Shown one piece after another: positions 37,439 through 46,112 of a DNA stretch of 64,000 bases. The stretch is from Alteromonas lipotrueiana. Its GTDB lineage: Bacteria > Pseudomonadota > Gammaproteobacteria > Enterobacterales > Alteromonadaceae. Both the position numbers and the translations under genes were made by a program. Within the stretch, counting starts at the first letter, position 1, and the number at the start of each line of letters is the position of its first letter. The notes beneath the pieces are model-generated. The model did no database searches and was not told the DNA's origin. It worked only from the letters and a program-made list of their open reading frames with translations. Location: the NCBI RefSeq assembly GCF_019249245.1, contig NZ_JAESDK010000002.1, forward strand, positions 62,001 through 126,000. The letters are read 5' to 3'.

Positions 37439-37492
37439 AGCGGTTGAGCATTGTACTGAAGGTATTATCATAGGGTTTAATTAAAGAAAATA

Positions 37493-37891
37493 ATGCCAAT
37501 GAAACGAATAATTACTTTCGGCACATTTGACCTGTTTCATGTTGGTCATGCTAATCTTTTTGAACGCGCTGCAGCTATGGGTGACACATTGATTGTGGGC
37601 GTTTCTACCGATGATCTAAATGCTGATAAAAAGGGACGCACGCCTATTTATAGCTTTGCAGACAGGGTAAAGATTATCAGTAGTCTTCGTTACGTAGATT
37701 TGTGTTTTGCAGAAGAATCGCTTGAAAAAAAATCAGAATATTTGCGACATTACCAGGCTGATATATTGGTGATGGGGGATGACTGGAAGGGACGGTTTGA
37801 TCATCTTAAAGATATTTGCGACGTTGTTTATCTTGAACGCACCCCGTCGGTTTCGACCACTGAAATTATCGAAGTTATTACATCGAAGTAG
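37493..37891 (+). CDS. Glycerol-3-phosphate cytidylyltransferase-like protein
   Basis: 132 residues, a single nucleotidyltransferase domain of TagD/GCT type: ITFGTFDLFHVGHANLFERA holds the HxGH motif, and RTPSVSTTEII is the RTxGxSTT motif of the family. It would make CDP-glycerol, or CDP-linked related alcohols, for decoration of the polymer. No CDP-glycerol glycerophosphotransferase is recognised in the window, so the destination of the product is open. Either ATG 37493 or 37499 could be the start; the second gives the more usual MKRIITFGTFD. Confidence 0.85.
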   Translation: MPMKRIITFGTFDLFHVGHANLFERAAAMGDTLIVGVSTDDLNADKKGRTPIYSFADRVKIISSLRYVDLCFAEESLEKKSEYLRHYQADILVMGDDWKGRFDHLKDICDVVYLERTPSVSTTEIIEVITSK

Positions 37892-37964
37892 CGGTGAAAA
37901 AGGACGCTTAAAGGTGCACCAGCCCACTTTTCATGAAGTCAGCATCGGCACCTTATTAAACAAG

Positions 37965-38954
37965 CTACCGAAGTCCGAAGTTACTTAACTTGGCTTTAAA
38001 TTTTAGCGGAGTATCGCTGATATCATTATGAACACCAATGCGCAGTAGTGAATGTGGCGAAAGATTATCCGCAGTATTAATGCCTCGCATGGTGGTTACC
38101 GCAGCATCATAGTGCTGGCATACCAGGTTATGCGCTTCTTCTGAAAAATCTCCGTTAGGAAAACAAAACGTTGATACAGCCACACCTGTTTTTTGTTCAA
38201 GAATAGACTTAGCTTCAACCACTTCTTCAAACAACTGTTCGGCAGACAAATTCTCTTTCAGGCGGTAATGCCGGCGAGTATGGCAGCCCACTTCCACATG
38301 CATGGTATTTTTGGCATCTAACAATTGCTCTAAAGAAATCATCTCTACCGGTGCATGGGTGGCTGCCGGTATTGGTTTTAATGCCTGATAAATATCATGG
38401 TCAGAATACTGTTTTAGCTTGTCGATAACCTGGGCTGCGTTGTCGCGACTCATCGGCACTTTAATATCTTCACCGGTGAGTTTAAGTAACGCCTGCCATT
38501 CATCGGTAATGGCTGCTTCAGGGCTAAGCAGCAGGGTTAATACTTTATTTGGCCAGAAAGGGGCGGGCTGACCTAAAAAGTCGGTAACGACATACAAGGT
38601 GCTAGGGTACCCAAACTGTTTTAGTACCGGAAACGCATATTCGTAGTTGTCTAACCAGCCGTCGTCAAAGGTAATGGCTACCGTTAGCGGGGCGCGCTCC
38701 TCGGTGGTTTGTGTCATCCATTGCGACACCGTCATCACCGGTAGGCGTTCGTCTTTAAGCGTTTGCATGTGCATAGCAAAGGTAGCTTCTGATACCACCA
38801 TGCCGGGTTCTTCGCGCTGGTAGCGGGCATCGGTAACCGGCAATACACGATGGTACATTAATACAATCAGCTTCTTGTCACCGCGCTTTACTAACGACCA
38901 GCCCAGGGTGCCTGCTGTAGCCGAAACAATATTTTTAATAAATTGCTTAACCAC
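37965..38954 (-). CDS. Polysaccharide deacetylase (NodB domain)
   Basis: 329 residues. LIVLMYHRVLP and VAITFDDGWLDNYEYAFPVL carry the DD catalytic/metal motif; VEVGCHTRRHYRL gives the metal His and FCFPNGDFSE the following block. Third deacetylase in the window, different from those at 11.3 and 12.8 kb. GTG start with AGGAA six bases upstream. Nine bases separate it from the upstream ATP-grasp gene, so both form a two-gene minus-strand operon. Confidence 0.87.
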   Translation of the reverse strand: MVKQFIKNIVSATAGTLGWSLVKRGDKKLIVLMYHRVLPVTDARYQREEPGMVVSEATFAMHMQTLKDERLPVMTVSQWMTQTTEERAPLTVAITFDDGWLDNYEYAFPVLKQFGYPSTLYVVTDFLGQPAPFWPNKVLTLLLSPEAAITDEWQALLKLTGEDIKVPMSRDNAAQVIDKLKQYSDHDIYQALKPIPAATHAPVEMISLEQLLDAKNTMHVEVGCHTRRHYRLKENLSAEQLFEEVVEAKSILEQKTGVAVSTFCFPNGDFSEEAHNLVCQHYDAAVTTMRGINTADNLSPHSLLRIGVHNDISDTPLKFKAKLSNFGLR

Positions 38955-38963
38955 GTAAAATTC

Positions 38964-40121
38964 CTATCGGTAATGCTTTAACTCAAACCAGAACGGACCC
39001 ATATCGTCCAGCCGGTTTACCTCGTGTTTGCGGCCGCTGAATTTGGGGGTTAAAAAATGCCCCACGGCGGCCAGTTTATCACCTACCGAGCTTTTCGTGT
39101 CTTTAAGCTGCAGATATAAATTATCAACATCACCCAGGAACCAGCGTAGCTGTACGCCTTCGTTAAAACCGGTAACCGGTTCAAGCTGCTTGTATTCGCC
39201 GTCAAATAACAGGGCGGGAAAGTTTACCCCGGCATCAATTGAAAGCTGTAGCGACCCCCACAGCCGGGTGTTAATTTCCATTAAATAAGGCGTACCGTCG
39301 CTGGCGACTTTAAATTCGACCATGGCCGCACCGTGCCAGTTAACATTATCAAGCAAGGCTTTGGCGTGTTGTTTCATTAACGGGTTAACCGGGGCGCTTT
39401 CACTTAGTACACTCACGCCGCCAGAGGGCGGTTTTTCGCGCAAACGCTTATGGGCAAAAAAAGCTTTGGCCTGACCTTGTTGGTAATAACAAAAAATACC
39501 CGCACCCTGGCCATCAATATACTGCTGAACCATAAACGGATAATACTTAAGGTACTCTTTTTCGGTAAGCAGTTGTTCCATTTGCTGTTGGGTGTCGACA
39601 ATATGCACCTGAGTTTCAAGCCAGCGATTTTCGACCAGCACTTTAGACAGTGCCGGTTTTAATACGCACGGAAAACTGACGTCCGTCCAGTTAATATCGT
39701 CGGGGGTTTCGCAATACTGAGAAAACGGTACCGGTACACCTAAGCGTTGTGCCAGCTGCGTAAGTTCAGTTTTATTGCTCAGGTCTAGTAATGTTTTAAA
39801 GTTGCTGAATGGCAGCTTACAAGGCGGCAGCGTATCGCGGTGCTCTACCAGGGTGCGGCTGGTAACTTCGGTAACCGGCAACAAAAAGTCTATCTCATAC
39901 TTTATTACGGTAGAATGAACCCACTTTAAGAATTCAGCCGTATCAGCACTCGGATTCGGCCCCTGAAGATACTTTTGGGTATATTTGGAACACCCGGCCA
40001 GGGCGCTGGGCGTGCTGTCGGTTGTGTAAACAATAATATCTTTGCGCTTACCCAGGGCACGGGTGGCTGCCAGCGCACTGCGCTGAGCGGCATCAAAAAT
40101 AAGAACGGCTGTTTTTTCCAT
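38964..40121 (-). CDS. ATP-grasp domain enzyme (carboxylate-amine ligase-like)
   Basis: 385 residues. A Rossmann-like N-domain (AVLIFDAAQRSALAATRALG), then an ATP-grasp fold: FPCVLKPALSK, YPFMVQQYIDGQGAGIFCYY, GAAMVEFKVASDGTPYLMEINTRLWGSL with the Mg-binding Glu/Asn residues. Similar proteins sit in XrtA and other glycan loci, next to deacetylases; they may join an amino acid or other carboxylate to an amine, possibly a deacetylated amino sugar (inference). I start at ATG 40121, as the ten-residue extension to 40151 is unlike the family. Divergent from the next gene. Confidence 0.8.
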   Translation of the reverse strand: MEKTAVLIFDAAQRSALAATRALGKRKDIIVYTTDSTPSALAGCSKYTQKYLQGPNPSADTAEFLKWVHSTVIKYEIDFLLPVTEVTSRTLVEHRDTLPPCKLPFSNFKTLLDLSNKTELTQLAQRLGVPVPFSQYCETPDDINWTDVSFPCVLKPALSKVLVENRWLETQVHIVDTQQQMEQLLTEKEYLKYYPFMVQQYIDGQGAGIFCYYQQGQAKAFFAHKRLREKPPSGGVSVLSESAPVNPLMKQHAKALLDNVNWHGAAMVEFKVASDGTPYLMEINTRLWGSLQLSIDAGVNFPALLFDGEYKQLEPVTGFNEGVQLRWFLGDVDNLYLQLKDTKSSVGDKLAAVGHFLTPKFSGRKHEVNRLDDMGPFWFELKHYR

Positions 40122-40225
40122 GGCGTTACAACAATGTCCAGTATGCAGCAAGGATTATGCTTGGTATCCTTGTCTTTAGTAGTAAAACATTAGGAAGTTT
40201 GTCGGCTTACGCCTTACACTCCATT

Positions 40226-41365
40226 ATGACTTATAAAATCTTACATTTAATCGACACCACCGGCCCTGGCGGGGCCGAAGATGTGTTTATTACCTTAGCC
40301 GATAAGCTTCGTACTGAGCAAACCGACTCTGTGGCGGTAATACGTGGTGAAGGCTATGTTGCCAACACTTTACGTAAACGCGGTATTGAACCGATCATAA
40401 TTGACTCAAAAGGCAGCTTTAATGTTGGCTTTATTCGTCAGCTTTGTCAGCTTATAAAAAAGCATAACATTGGGTTGATACAATCACACCTTTTAGGCTC
40501 AAATGTTTATGCCAGCATTGTAGGGTTGATTACGCGTACCCCGGTTATTGCAACCTACCATGGTATGGTAGATGTGTCGCCTAACGAACGCTTTAAAAAG
40601 CTCAAACTGTGGTTTATGCGAAATGGTATTGCCCGGTTTGTGGCGGTAAGCCAGTCGTTGCAACAAAAAATACAAGAACACCAGTTACTGGTGCCCGAAC
40701 GTACCAGCGTTATCTACAATGGTATTGACGTGTCGCTGTATTCACCAACACGTAATACACAATTAAAAAACAAACTAAACCTGCCTGAAAACACCTATCT
40801 TTTAGGGGCCCTGGGTAATGTACGCACATCAAAACGGTACGATTTACTGGTAGACGCCGTAGCAAAAGTTAACGCAAAAGGAATAAACTTTGCTGTAGTG
40901 GTTGCCGGTGACCCCAAAGCTTCACTAAAAACAAAATTGAATGCCCAGATGCAAAAGGCAGGGGTGAGCAATATTCATTTTATCGGTTTTATAGACGATA
41001 CCGCTGAGTACCTGCAAAGCCTTGATGGCTTTGTTTTATCGTCTGACGCCGAAGGGTTTTCAATCAGTACCATTGAAGCCATGGCCAGCGGCTTGCCGGT
41101 TATTGCCACTAAGTGTGGCGGCCCAGAAGAAATCATTCAAAACGAAAACCAGGCAACGCTGGTAGAGGTTAATGCAGAAGCATTGGCACAGGCAATAACG
41201 GCGAACATAACACATCACCAGCCCGGTACAGTGAATAAGCAGGCAATGGAGCGGGTGAGTCAAACCTTTTCGCAATCGGCCATGGTATTAGCTTATGCAC
41301 AGCTGTATAAAACAGCAGACAGCCAATACCCCGAATATAAAGTAAAAATGGAGCCCAGCGCTTGA
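40226..41365 (+). CDS. Group 1 (GT4) glycosyltransferase
   Basis: 379 residues, GT-B: KILHLIDTTGPGGAEDVFI, IQSHLLGSNVYASIVG, GALGNVRTSKRYDLLVDA, VVVAGDPKASLKTKL, DAEGFSISTIEAMASGLPV with the E-x7-E signature. The frame opens at 40157, but the preceding stretch has no homology to the family; ATG 40226 gives the standard N-terminus. Its stop (TGA) overlaps the TTG start of the LMW tyrosine phosphatase as TTGA. Confidence 0.87.
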   Translation: MTYKILHLIDTTGPGGAEDVFITLADKLRTEQTDSVAVIRGEGYVANTLRKRGIEPIIIDSKGSFNVGFIRQLCQLIKKHNIGLIQSHLLGSNVYASIVGLITRTPVIATYHGMVDVSPNERFKKLKLWFMRNGIARFVAVSQSLQQKIQEHQLLVPERTSVIYNGIDVSLYSPTRNTQLKNKLNLPENTYLLGALGNVRTSKRYDLLVDAVAKVNAKGINFAVVVAGDPKASLKTKLNAQMQKAGVSNIHFIGFIDDTAEYLQSLDGFVLSSDAEGFSISTIEAMASGLPVIATKCGGPEEIIQNENQATLVEVNAEALAQAITANITHHQPGTVNKQAMERVSQTFSQSAMVLAYAQLYKTADSQYPEYKVKMEPSA

Positions 41366-41913
41366 ATTATACAAAATATATAGCTGATAACTATGGCTCA
41401 AAGCGTGGGCTTGCCAGGTATGTCAAATTTAACCTAAAGCATTTGTTGGGTACTTATCGCAGTGCCGACCGCGATCAGGTTGGCAAAGTTGAACGGCTTA
41501 TTTATATTTGTAGCGGCAATATTTGCCGTAGCCCATTTGGCGAAGCCGTAAGCATGAAAGCAGGGTTTCCGGCAATCTCTTTTGGTTTGCACTGCCGTGG
41601 CGACGATGAAGCGTTTGAAAAAACCCTGCATTACGCTAAACGACATGGCTACAACTTAGAACGCCACCGTTCAGCCCGCATGCAAGATTATCAGCCCATG
41701 CCTGACGATTTACTGATTGTGATGGAACCTGCGCATTTAGATGAGCTGAACAAACTCTACCCAGAACAAAACAAAGTACTCATTGGCCGCTTTGCCAATA
41801 AGCCAACGGTGTATTTGCACGATCCCTACAACACCAATCAGGTGTTTTTTGATAAATGCATGCAACAAATTGAAGAAGCAACCTTGTCTTTAATCAATAC
41901 AATAAAGAAGTAG
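41362..41913 (+). CDS. Low-molecular-weight protein-tyrosine phosphatase
   Basis: 183 residues. Active-site loop ICSGNICRSPFG with Cys50 and Arg56 (C-X5-R-S) and the general acid Asp154 in LHDPYN. The family is normally about 145-160 residues; the extra 40 N-terminal residues precede the first strand (RLIYICSGN). In exopolysaccharide loci such phosphatases (Wzb-like) dephosphorylate the BY-kinase; here the kinase is 32 kb away at 8693. The start is TTG, overlapping the preceding GT by four bases. Followed six bases later by the Wzy-like gene. Confidence 0.9.
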   Translation: MNYTKYIADNYGSKRGLARYVKFNLKHLLGTYRSADRDQVGKVERLIYICSGNICRSPFGEAVSMKAGFPAISFGLHCRGDDEAFEKTLHYAKRHGYNLERHRSARMQDYQPMPDDLLIVMEPAHLDELNKLYPEQNKVLIGRFANKPTVYLHDPYNTNQVFFDKCMQQIEEATLSLINTIKK

Positions 41914-41919
41914 AAGTAT

Positions 41920-43200
41920 ATGAAAACCCAGGCAACGGAACTCAAGGACACTGACTTTGTCTTTTTGAAAGTCAAAAATCTATGGACCTATTTCAAATCC
42001 GAATCTTTGGCGTTTAAAAGTATTTGCGCTTATTTATTTATTGAATATGCTCGGCCCCAAGAAATTTTCCCTATTATAGATATACTGCCGTGGGCGCAGG
42101 CTTTTCTTGTACTGAGCTTCCTGGGGCTTTTTGCTGACAATAAAGCAAAGTTCAATTTCTCAGGAATGCATTTTCTGGTTTTACTTTTTACGCTGATAAT
42201 TCATCTTTCTATTGCAGGCGCTTATGAGGTTACTTGGGGCTTGGAATTTTATATTCTATTTATGCAATGGGTAGTTATCTATTTTCTCATCACCTCCTTA
42301 GTTTCTACGAAAGAAAGATTCTATATCTTTTTTCTTGTGTTCTTTATTTGTAGTTTAAAGATTGCATTTGGTACAGCCAGAAACTTTGCTTTTCGGGGAT
42401 TTGGTTTTACTAGTTGGGGCTTGAAAGGACCGTCAGGATATTTTGAGAATTCCGGAGAGCTAGCAGTTTTGATGTTGATTCTTTTCCCCATAAGTTATTT
42501 TTTCTACAGAACATATAAAAAAGATGTCCGTGTATGGGAGAAATATCTTTTGATGGCAGCCGTGATCTGCCCCATTTTGACTATACTCGGCTCAAGTAGC
42601 CGCGGAGCTCAGATAGCTCTGGTTGTTCAGTTACTGGTAATGTTTTGGCGGCAAATATTTAAACCAAAAATTTTTATATCTATAGCGGTTTTGGCTTGGC
42701 TGGGGTGGCAGGTTTTACCTGCTGAACAGAAGCTTAGATTCACCGAAATTGGAGAGGACAAGTCATCTATTCAACGCACATTATATTGGGAGAATGGTTG
42801 GGAAATGATGAAAGACCATCCTGTATTGGGGGTGGGATACTTCAATTTCAGACCGTACTTTCAGGATCACTATCCCGAAGACGTGCTATACGGATATGCG
42901 CAGCTTCCCCACAATATTTTCATTCAGGTAGGTACTGATGCAGGGTTCCTAGGCTTGGGAGTCTATATATTAATTATCGTACTTTCGCTAACACGTCGTC
43001 TACCACTAAAATTAGGTTCGAACCGAGATATTGGGCCTTATTATTTAGCTGCCTGGCAGGGGCTTAAGATAGGAATAATAGGTTTTGTCATCGCTGGGCA
43101 GTTTGTAACCATTGGTTACTATCCATTCCTCTGGATTTCAATTGCCCTTCAAACAGCACTTAAATTTGCCATTCAGGAAAATTTCAACAGAAAAGCGTAA
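41920..43200 (+). CDS. O-antigen ligase/polymerase family protein (Wzy-like)
   Basis: 426 residues, about ten to twelve membrane helices with one larger periplasmic loop holding GWEMMKDHPVLGVGYFNFRP and LPHNIFIQVGTDAGFLG, the Wzy_C signature. It polymerises lipid-linked repeat units or ligates glycan; the XrtA-associated O-glycosylation-ligase family is an alternative. It follows the phosphatase by six bases and precedes a glycosyltransferase by eight, so GT, phosphatase, Wzy and GT form one operon. Confidence 0.82.
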   Translation: MKTQATELKDTDFVFLKVKNLWTYFKSESLAFKSICAYLFIEYARPQEIFPIIDILPWAQAFLVLSFLGLFADNKAKFNFSGMHFLVLLFTLIIHLSIAGAYEVTWGLEFYILFMQWVVIYFLITSLVSTKERFYIFFLVFFICSLKIAFGTARNFAFRGFGFTSWGLKGPSGYFENSGELAVLMLILFPISYFFYRTYKKDVRVWEKYLLMAAVICPILTILGSSSRGAQIALVVQLLVMFWRQIFKPKIFISIAVLAWLGWQVLPAEQKLRFTEIGEDKSSIQRTLYWENGWEMMKDHPVLGVGYFNFRPYFQDHYPEDVLYGYAQLPHNIFIQVGTDAGFLGLGVYILIIVLSLTRRLPLKLGSNRDIGPYYLAAWQGLKIGIIGFVIAGQFVTIGYYPFLWISIALQTALKFAIQENFNRKA

Positions 43201-43208
43201 CCTTTCAT

Positions 43209-44168
43209 ATGAGTTCACAAGCAGTAAATACAAACAAAGCCTGGATAACCTGGGAACGACAACCGAGAAATCGCTCAATGGCGGCTGTATTTGAGGCCGA
43301 TTATATTGAGCTGTGTACTTCGAAGAAAGGGGTATCCAGATACTTGGAATGTATAAGTTACACCTTTAAAGCTTTACGTCGAAGCCATTACGATATTGTT
43401 TTTGCGCAAAACCCATCGATAGTTTTGGTTGCTGTCGTAGCTGTACTAAAACTATTTTTCAAGTTTAAGCTAGTTATTGATGCTCATAACGCAGGGGTGC
43501 GACCCAAAGAAGGGCGAATAGCAACGCTAAACTGGTTAAACCTCTTTCTTCTGAAACGCGCTGATGTTGTTATCGTAACTAACGAACAATTAAAGCACTA
43601 TCTAGAAACTCATAACGTAACGGCGGTAGTGTTCACCGATCCTCTTCCTAATCTGGCGAAGCCAAAATCACTTGGATTAGACAATTTTGTTTTTGTTATC
43701 TGTTCATGGGCTGAAGATGAACCTATCCATGAGTATTTACAGGTAGCGAAAGAGCGAAAAGATCTTAACTTCGTATTTTCTGGGAACTACAAAAAGTATT
43801 TCACTGAAAACGAGGTAGCTTCTTTACCAGAAAATATTAAACTGCCGGGCTTCGTCGCTGAGGATGAATACGCAGGTTTAGTGATTGATGCAAAAGTTAT
43901 TTTAGATCTGACTACGAGGGAGGACTGTCTGGTGTGTGGGGCATACGAAGCAATATCAGCGAACAAAAAAGTTATTCTTTCCGATACTAAGGTCAATAAA
44001 GACTTATTTGGTAAAGCCGCATTTTATACTAAAAATAATAGTATTGATCTGAATATCGCCATTGATATAGCGTTGCGTACTGATATTGATGAACACATCT
44101 TACAATTCAAATCGGACTATAATACCACTCAGGTCAATGCCAAACAAAATGTGTTCGCCACACTTTGA
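43209..44168 (+). CDS. Glycosyltransferase-like protein (GT-B, GT4-like)
   Basis: 319 residues. Weak but visible GT-B features: DIVFAQNPSIVLVAVVAVL, KLVIDAHNAGV, RADVVIVTNEQLKHYLE, FVFSGNYKKYF and DCLVCGAYEAISANKKVILS, where the E-x-I-x-A region corresponds to the donor-site glutamates. It is shorter than usual GT4 enzymes and the N-terminus (TNKAWITWERQPRNRSMA) is odd, lacking the common glycine-rich start. Function as a glycosyltransferase is likely, sugar unknown. Same operon as the Wzy-like gene. Confidence 0.7.
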   Translation: MSSQAVNTNKAWITWERQPRNRSMAAVFEADYIELCTSKKGVSRYLECISYTFKALRRSHYDIVFAQNPSIVLVAVVAVLKLFFKFKLVIDAHNAGVRPKEGRIATLNWLNLFLLKRADVVIVTNEQLKHYLETHNVTAVVFTDPLPNLAKPKSLGLDNFVFVICSWAEDEPIHEYLQVAKERKDLNFVFSGNYKKYFTENEVASLPENIKLPGFVAEDEYAGLVIDAKVILDLTTREDCLVCGAYEAISANKKVILSDTKVNKDLFGKAAFYTKNNSIDLNIAIDIALRTDIDEHILQFKSDYNTTQVNAKQNVFATL

Positions 44169-44212
44169 ACTTTTTATATACTCGAATTTATGCATATTCG
44201 TAAGGTGCAGTT

Positions 44213-45709
44213 ATGCCATATTTTAAGAAAATAGTAGCCGTAGCCCTGGCAATGTTAGTCTTTCAACCGTCTTTTGCGGCTGAAAGTAAGAAGGAATGGA
44301 CTTACGAAGCAAAAATGCCAATGCATGTGGTATACCCTCGACCAGATTGTGAAACTAGAGATGTGGCCAGACATAGATGGGCGCATACGGGTATGATATA
44401 TCGAATCCCCATCGGCATCCAAGGCGGCGCTTGGCCATTTACATATCAATTAATTGAAGGGCCAGAAGGTGCTACTATTGGACGAAGTGAAGCTGACGAA
44501 AACTACGGCATCGTTTCGTGGAAACCTGAAACAGCGTCATCTTTCGAGACAACATTTCGTGTAAGAGTAAAGGATAAAGTAGGGAATAATACCGACATTA
44601 GATGGTCCGTAAAGGTAGATAACAGTAAATTTTTATTTATCCAGGATGGTTATGAAGGACGTAAGCTGGGTACTATCGATCAACCATTAGAAGATATTGA
44701 AGATTGGTATCAAAATGATAGAGACAATTCTGACTATCACAATAAAATAGTCGTATTTCGAGGAGGTGAATACTCTTTAATTGGAGACGATGGGGCGAAC
44801 AATAATATTGCTTTAGATGCAGATACGAAAACCCCTAGCTTAATTGGTTTTCCCGGCGAACAAGCTGTAATCGACTCATCGCGTTCCAAGATTTTTACCG
44901 ATGTGGGGAGCCTAAAAGATTTGTATGTTGCGGATCTAAACTGGAAAAACTCACGGCAGGACGTTAAAAACGCACATTTTTTTTGGGCTATTGGTGATGT
45001 AACAAGAGCCACATGGTGGAATAATAGTTTTTCGAATCACGGGATGGGTACAAAAGGTAATGATAATCCCGCCGGTGTTTTTATATCAAACCGATCTCAT
45101 CATAAAAAAAATATCCTATACAAAGATAATAAACATGATGGCTTTATGAATGGCCGTGGTAATGGCTCATATGTAGATATCTACTATTCTAGCTATGTCT
45201 TGATTGAAGGCAATTACGCTTCAAATAGTGATAATGCATGCGGATTCTGGGCAAAAGGCACAACAAGCTTTGTTACTATAAGAGATAATCACGCTTACGA
45301 AAATATTGGAAGTGGCGGCATTTGTGTAGGTTATGGTAAGGAATCGCCTGAAATACCTCATGATCACGAAGTTGCATGGAATAGAATTGTTATAGCCGAA
45401 GGAAACAAACGTGGAATGGCACTTCTATGGGCTAATCAGAAATCATGGGATGGTAAACACTACAACTCACATATTTACAGAAACACATTAGTCAATGGTA
45501 TGAGTTGGATCCGATTTAAAGGACAGAATGGTTATTTTTCAGACGGAAATGTTGTAGTAAACAATAATCAGAGGTATTGGGGGGAAAAAATAATGAAAAC
45601 GTACCAACCAAATTTAACTGGAACTCAATCCGACTTTATTGTTGATAAGGAAGGAAATTTAACAGGGTTCGCAAAAGATTACGAGGGCTTGGCGGGTTAT
45701 CAGCGGTAA
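44213..45709 (+). CDS. Secreted right-handed beta-helix protein, putative polysaccharide lyase
   Basis: 498 residues. Signal peptide MPYFKKIVAVALAMLVFQPS ... AA. Then an Ig-like (He_PIG-type) domain around residues 45-125 (YQLIEGPEGATIG ... TFRVRVKD) and a parallel beta-helix from about 150 to 480, with repeated turns rich in Asn, Gly and His (YKDNKHDGFMNGRGNGSY, LIEGNYASNSDNACGFWAKG). Fold-mates are polysaccharide lyases and epimerases. In the polymer locus it may trim, release or modify the exported chain. The start ATG has AAGGTG upstream and a terminator follows the stop. Confidence 0.8.
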   Translation: MPYFKKIVAVALAMLVFQPSFAAESKKEWTYEAKMPMHVVYPRPDCETRDVARHRWAHTGMIYRIPIGIQGGAWPFTYQLIEGPEGATIGRSEADENYGIVSWKPETASSFETTFRVRVKDKVGNNTDIRWSVKVDNSKFLFIQDGYEGRKLGTIDQPLEDIEDWYQNDRDNSDYHNKIVVFRGGEYSLIGDDGANNNIALDADTKTPSLIGFPGEQAVIDSSRSKIFTDVGSLKDLYVADLNWKNSRQDVKNAHFFWAIGDVTRATWWNNSFSNHGMGTKGNDNPAGVFISNRSHHKKNILYKDNKHDGFMNGRGNGSYVDIYYSSYVLIEGNYASNSDNACGFWAKGTTSFVTIRDNHAYENIGSGGICVGYGKESPEIPHDHEVAWNRIVIAEGNKRGMALLWANQKSWDGKHYNSHIYRNTLVNGMSWIRFKGQNGYFSDGNVVVNNNQRYWGEKIMKTYQPNLTGTQSDFIVDKEGNLTGFAKDYEGLAGYQR

Positions 45710-46112
45710 ACTAATTTCTTTATTTTTAAGCTGGAAAAGTTTAATTTATCTTTTTCAGCTTTTTTATTTTTCAATTATTAGAGAATTTCATTCTTAAAAT
45801 AAACTCACTATCTAAAGGTAAAGCTTTCAAGATTTTTTATATTTCTCTAACGTTTGGCGAGGGTTACATTATTTGTGTAAATACACTGTTAATAACACAG
45901 CTATTTCGGAGAATATACATGCGGCGCTTCTATACTCCGCAAGTGTTATATCATTGGGTGAGTTATGCGTCGGCTCCTTGTAATAAATCTCAATCCAATT
46001 TTCAGTGATTTTCCTCACTAGATTTAGCTTGTTGAAGAGGTAGTTACAAGCGCGCAGATTGCTCTCAATTAAGACGTTTTATATTGTCGATTGATGTGAT
46101 TGTACAATGAGT
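45710..46112. other. Intergenic region between convergent operons
   Basis: About 400 bp. It begins with a terminator (45728-45766) for the beta-helix gene; beyond it I see no gene, promoter or repeat that I can support. Confidence 0.4.
45728..45766 (+). terminator. Rho-independent terminator after the beta-helix gene
   Basis: AAGCTGGAAAAG pairs with CTTTTTCAGCTT across a ten-base loop, followed by T-rich sequence. It ends the plus-strand operon of GT, phosphatase, Wzy, GT and beta-helix protein. Confidence 0.75.
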
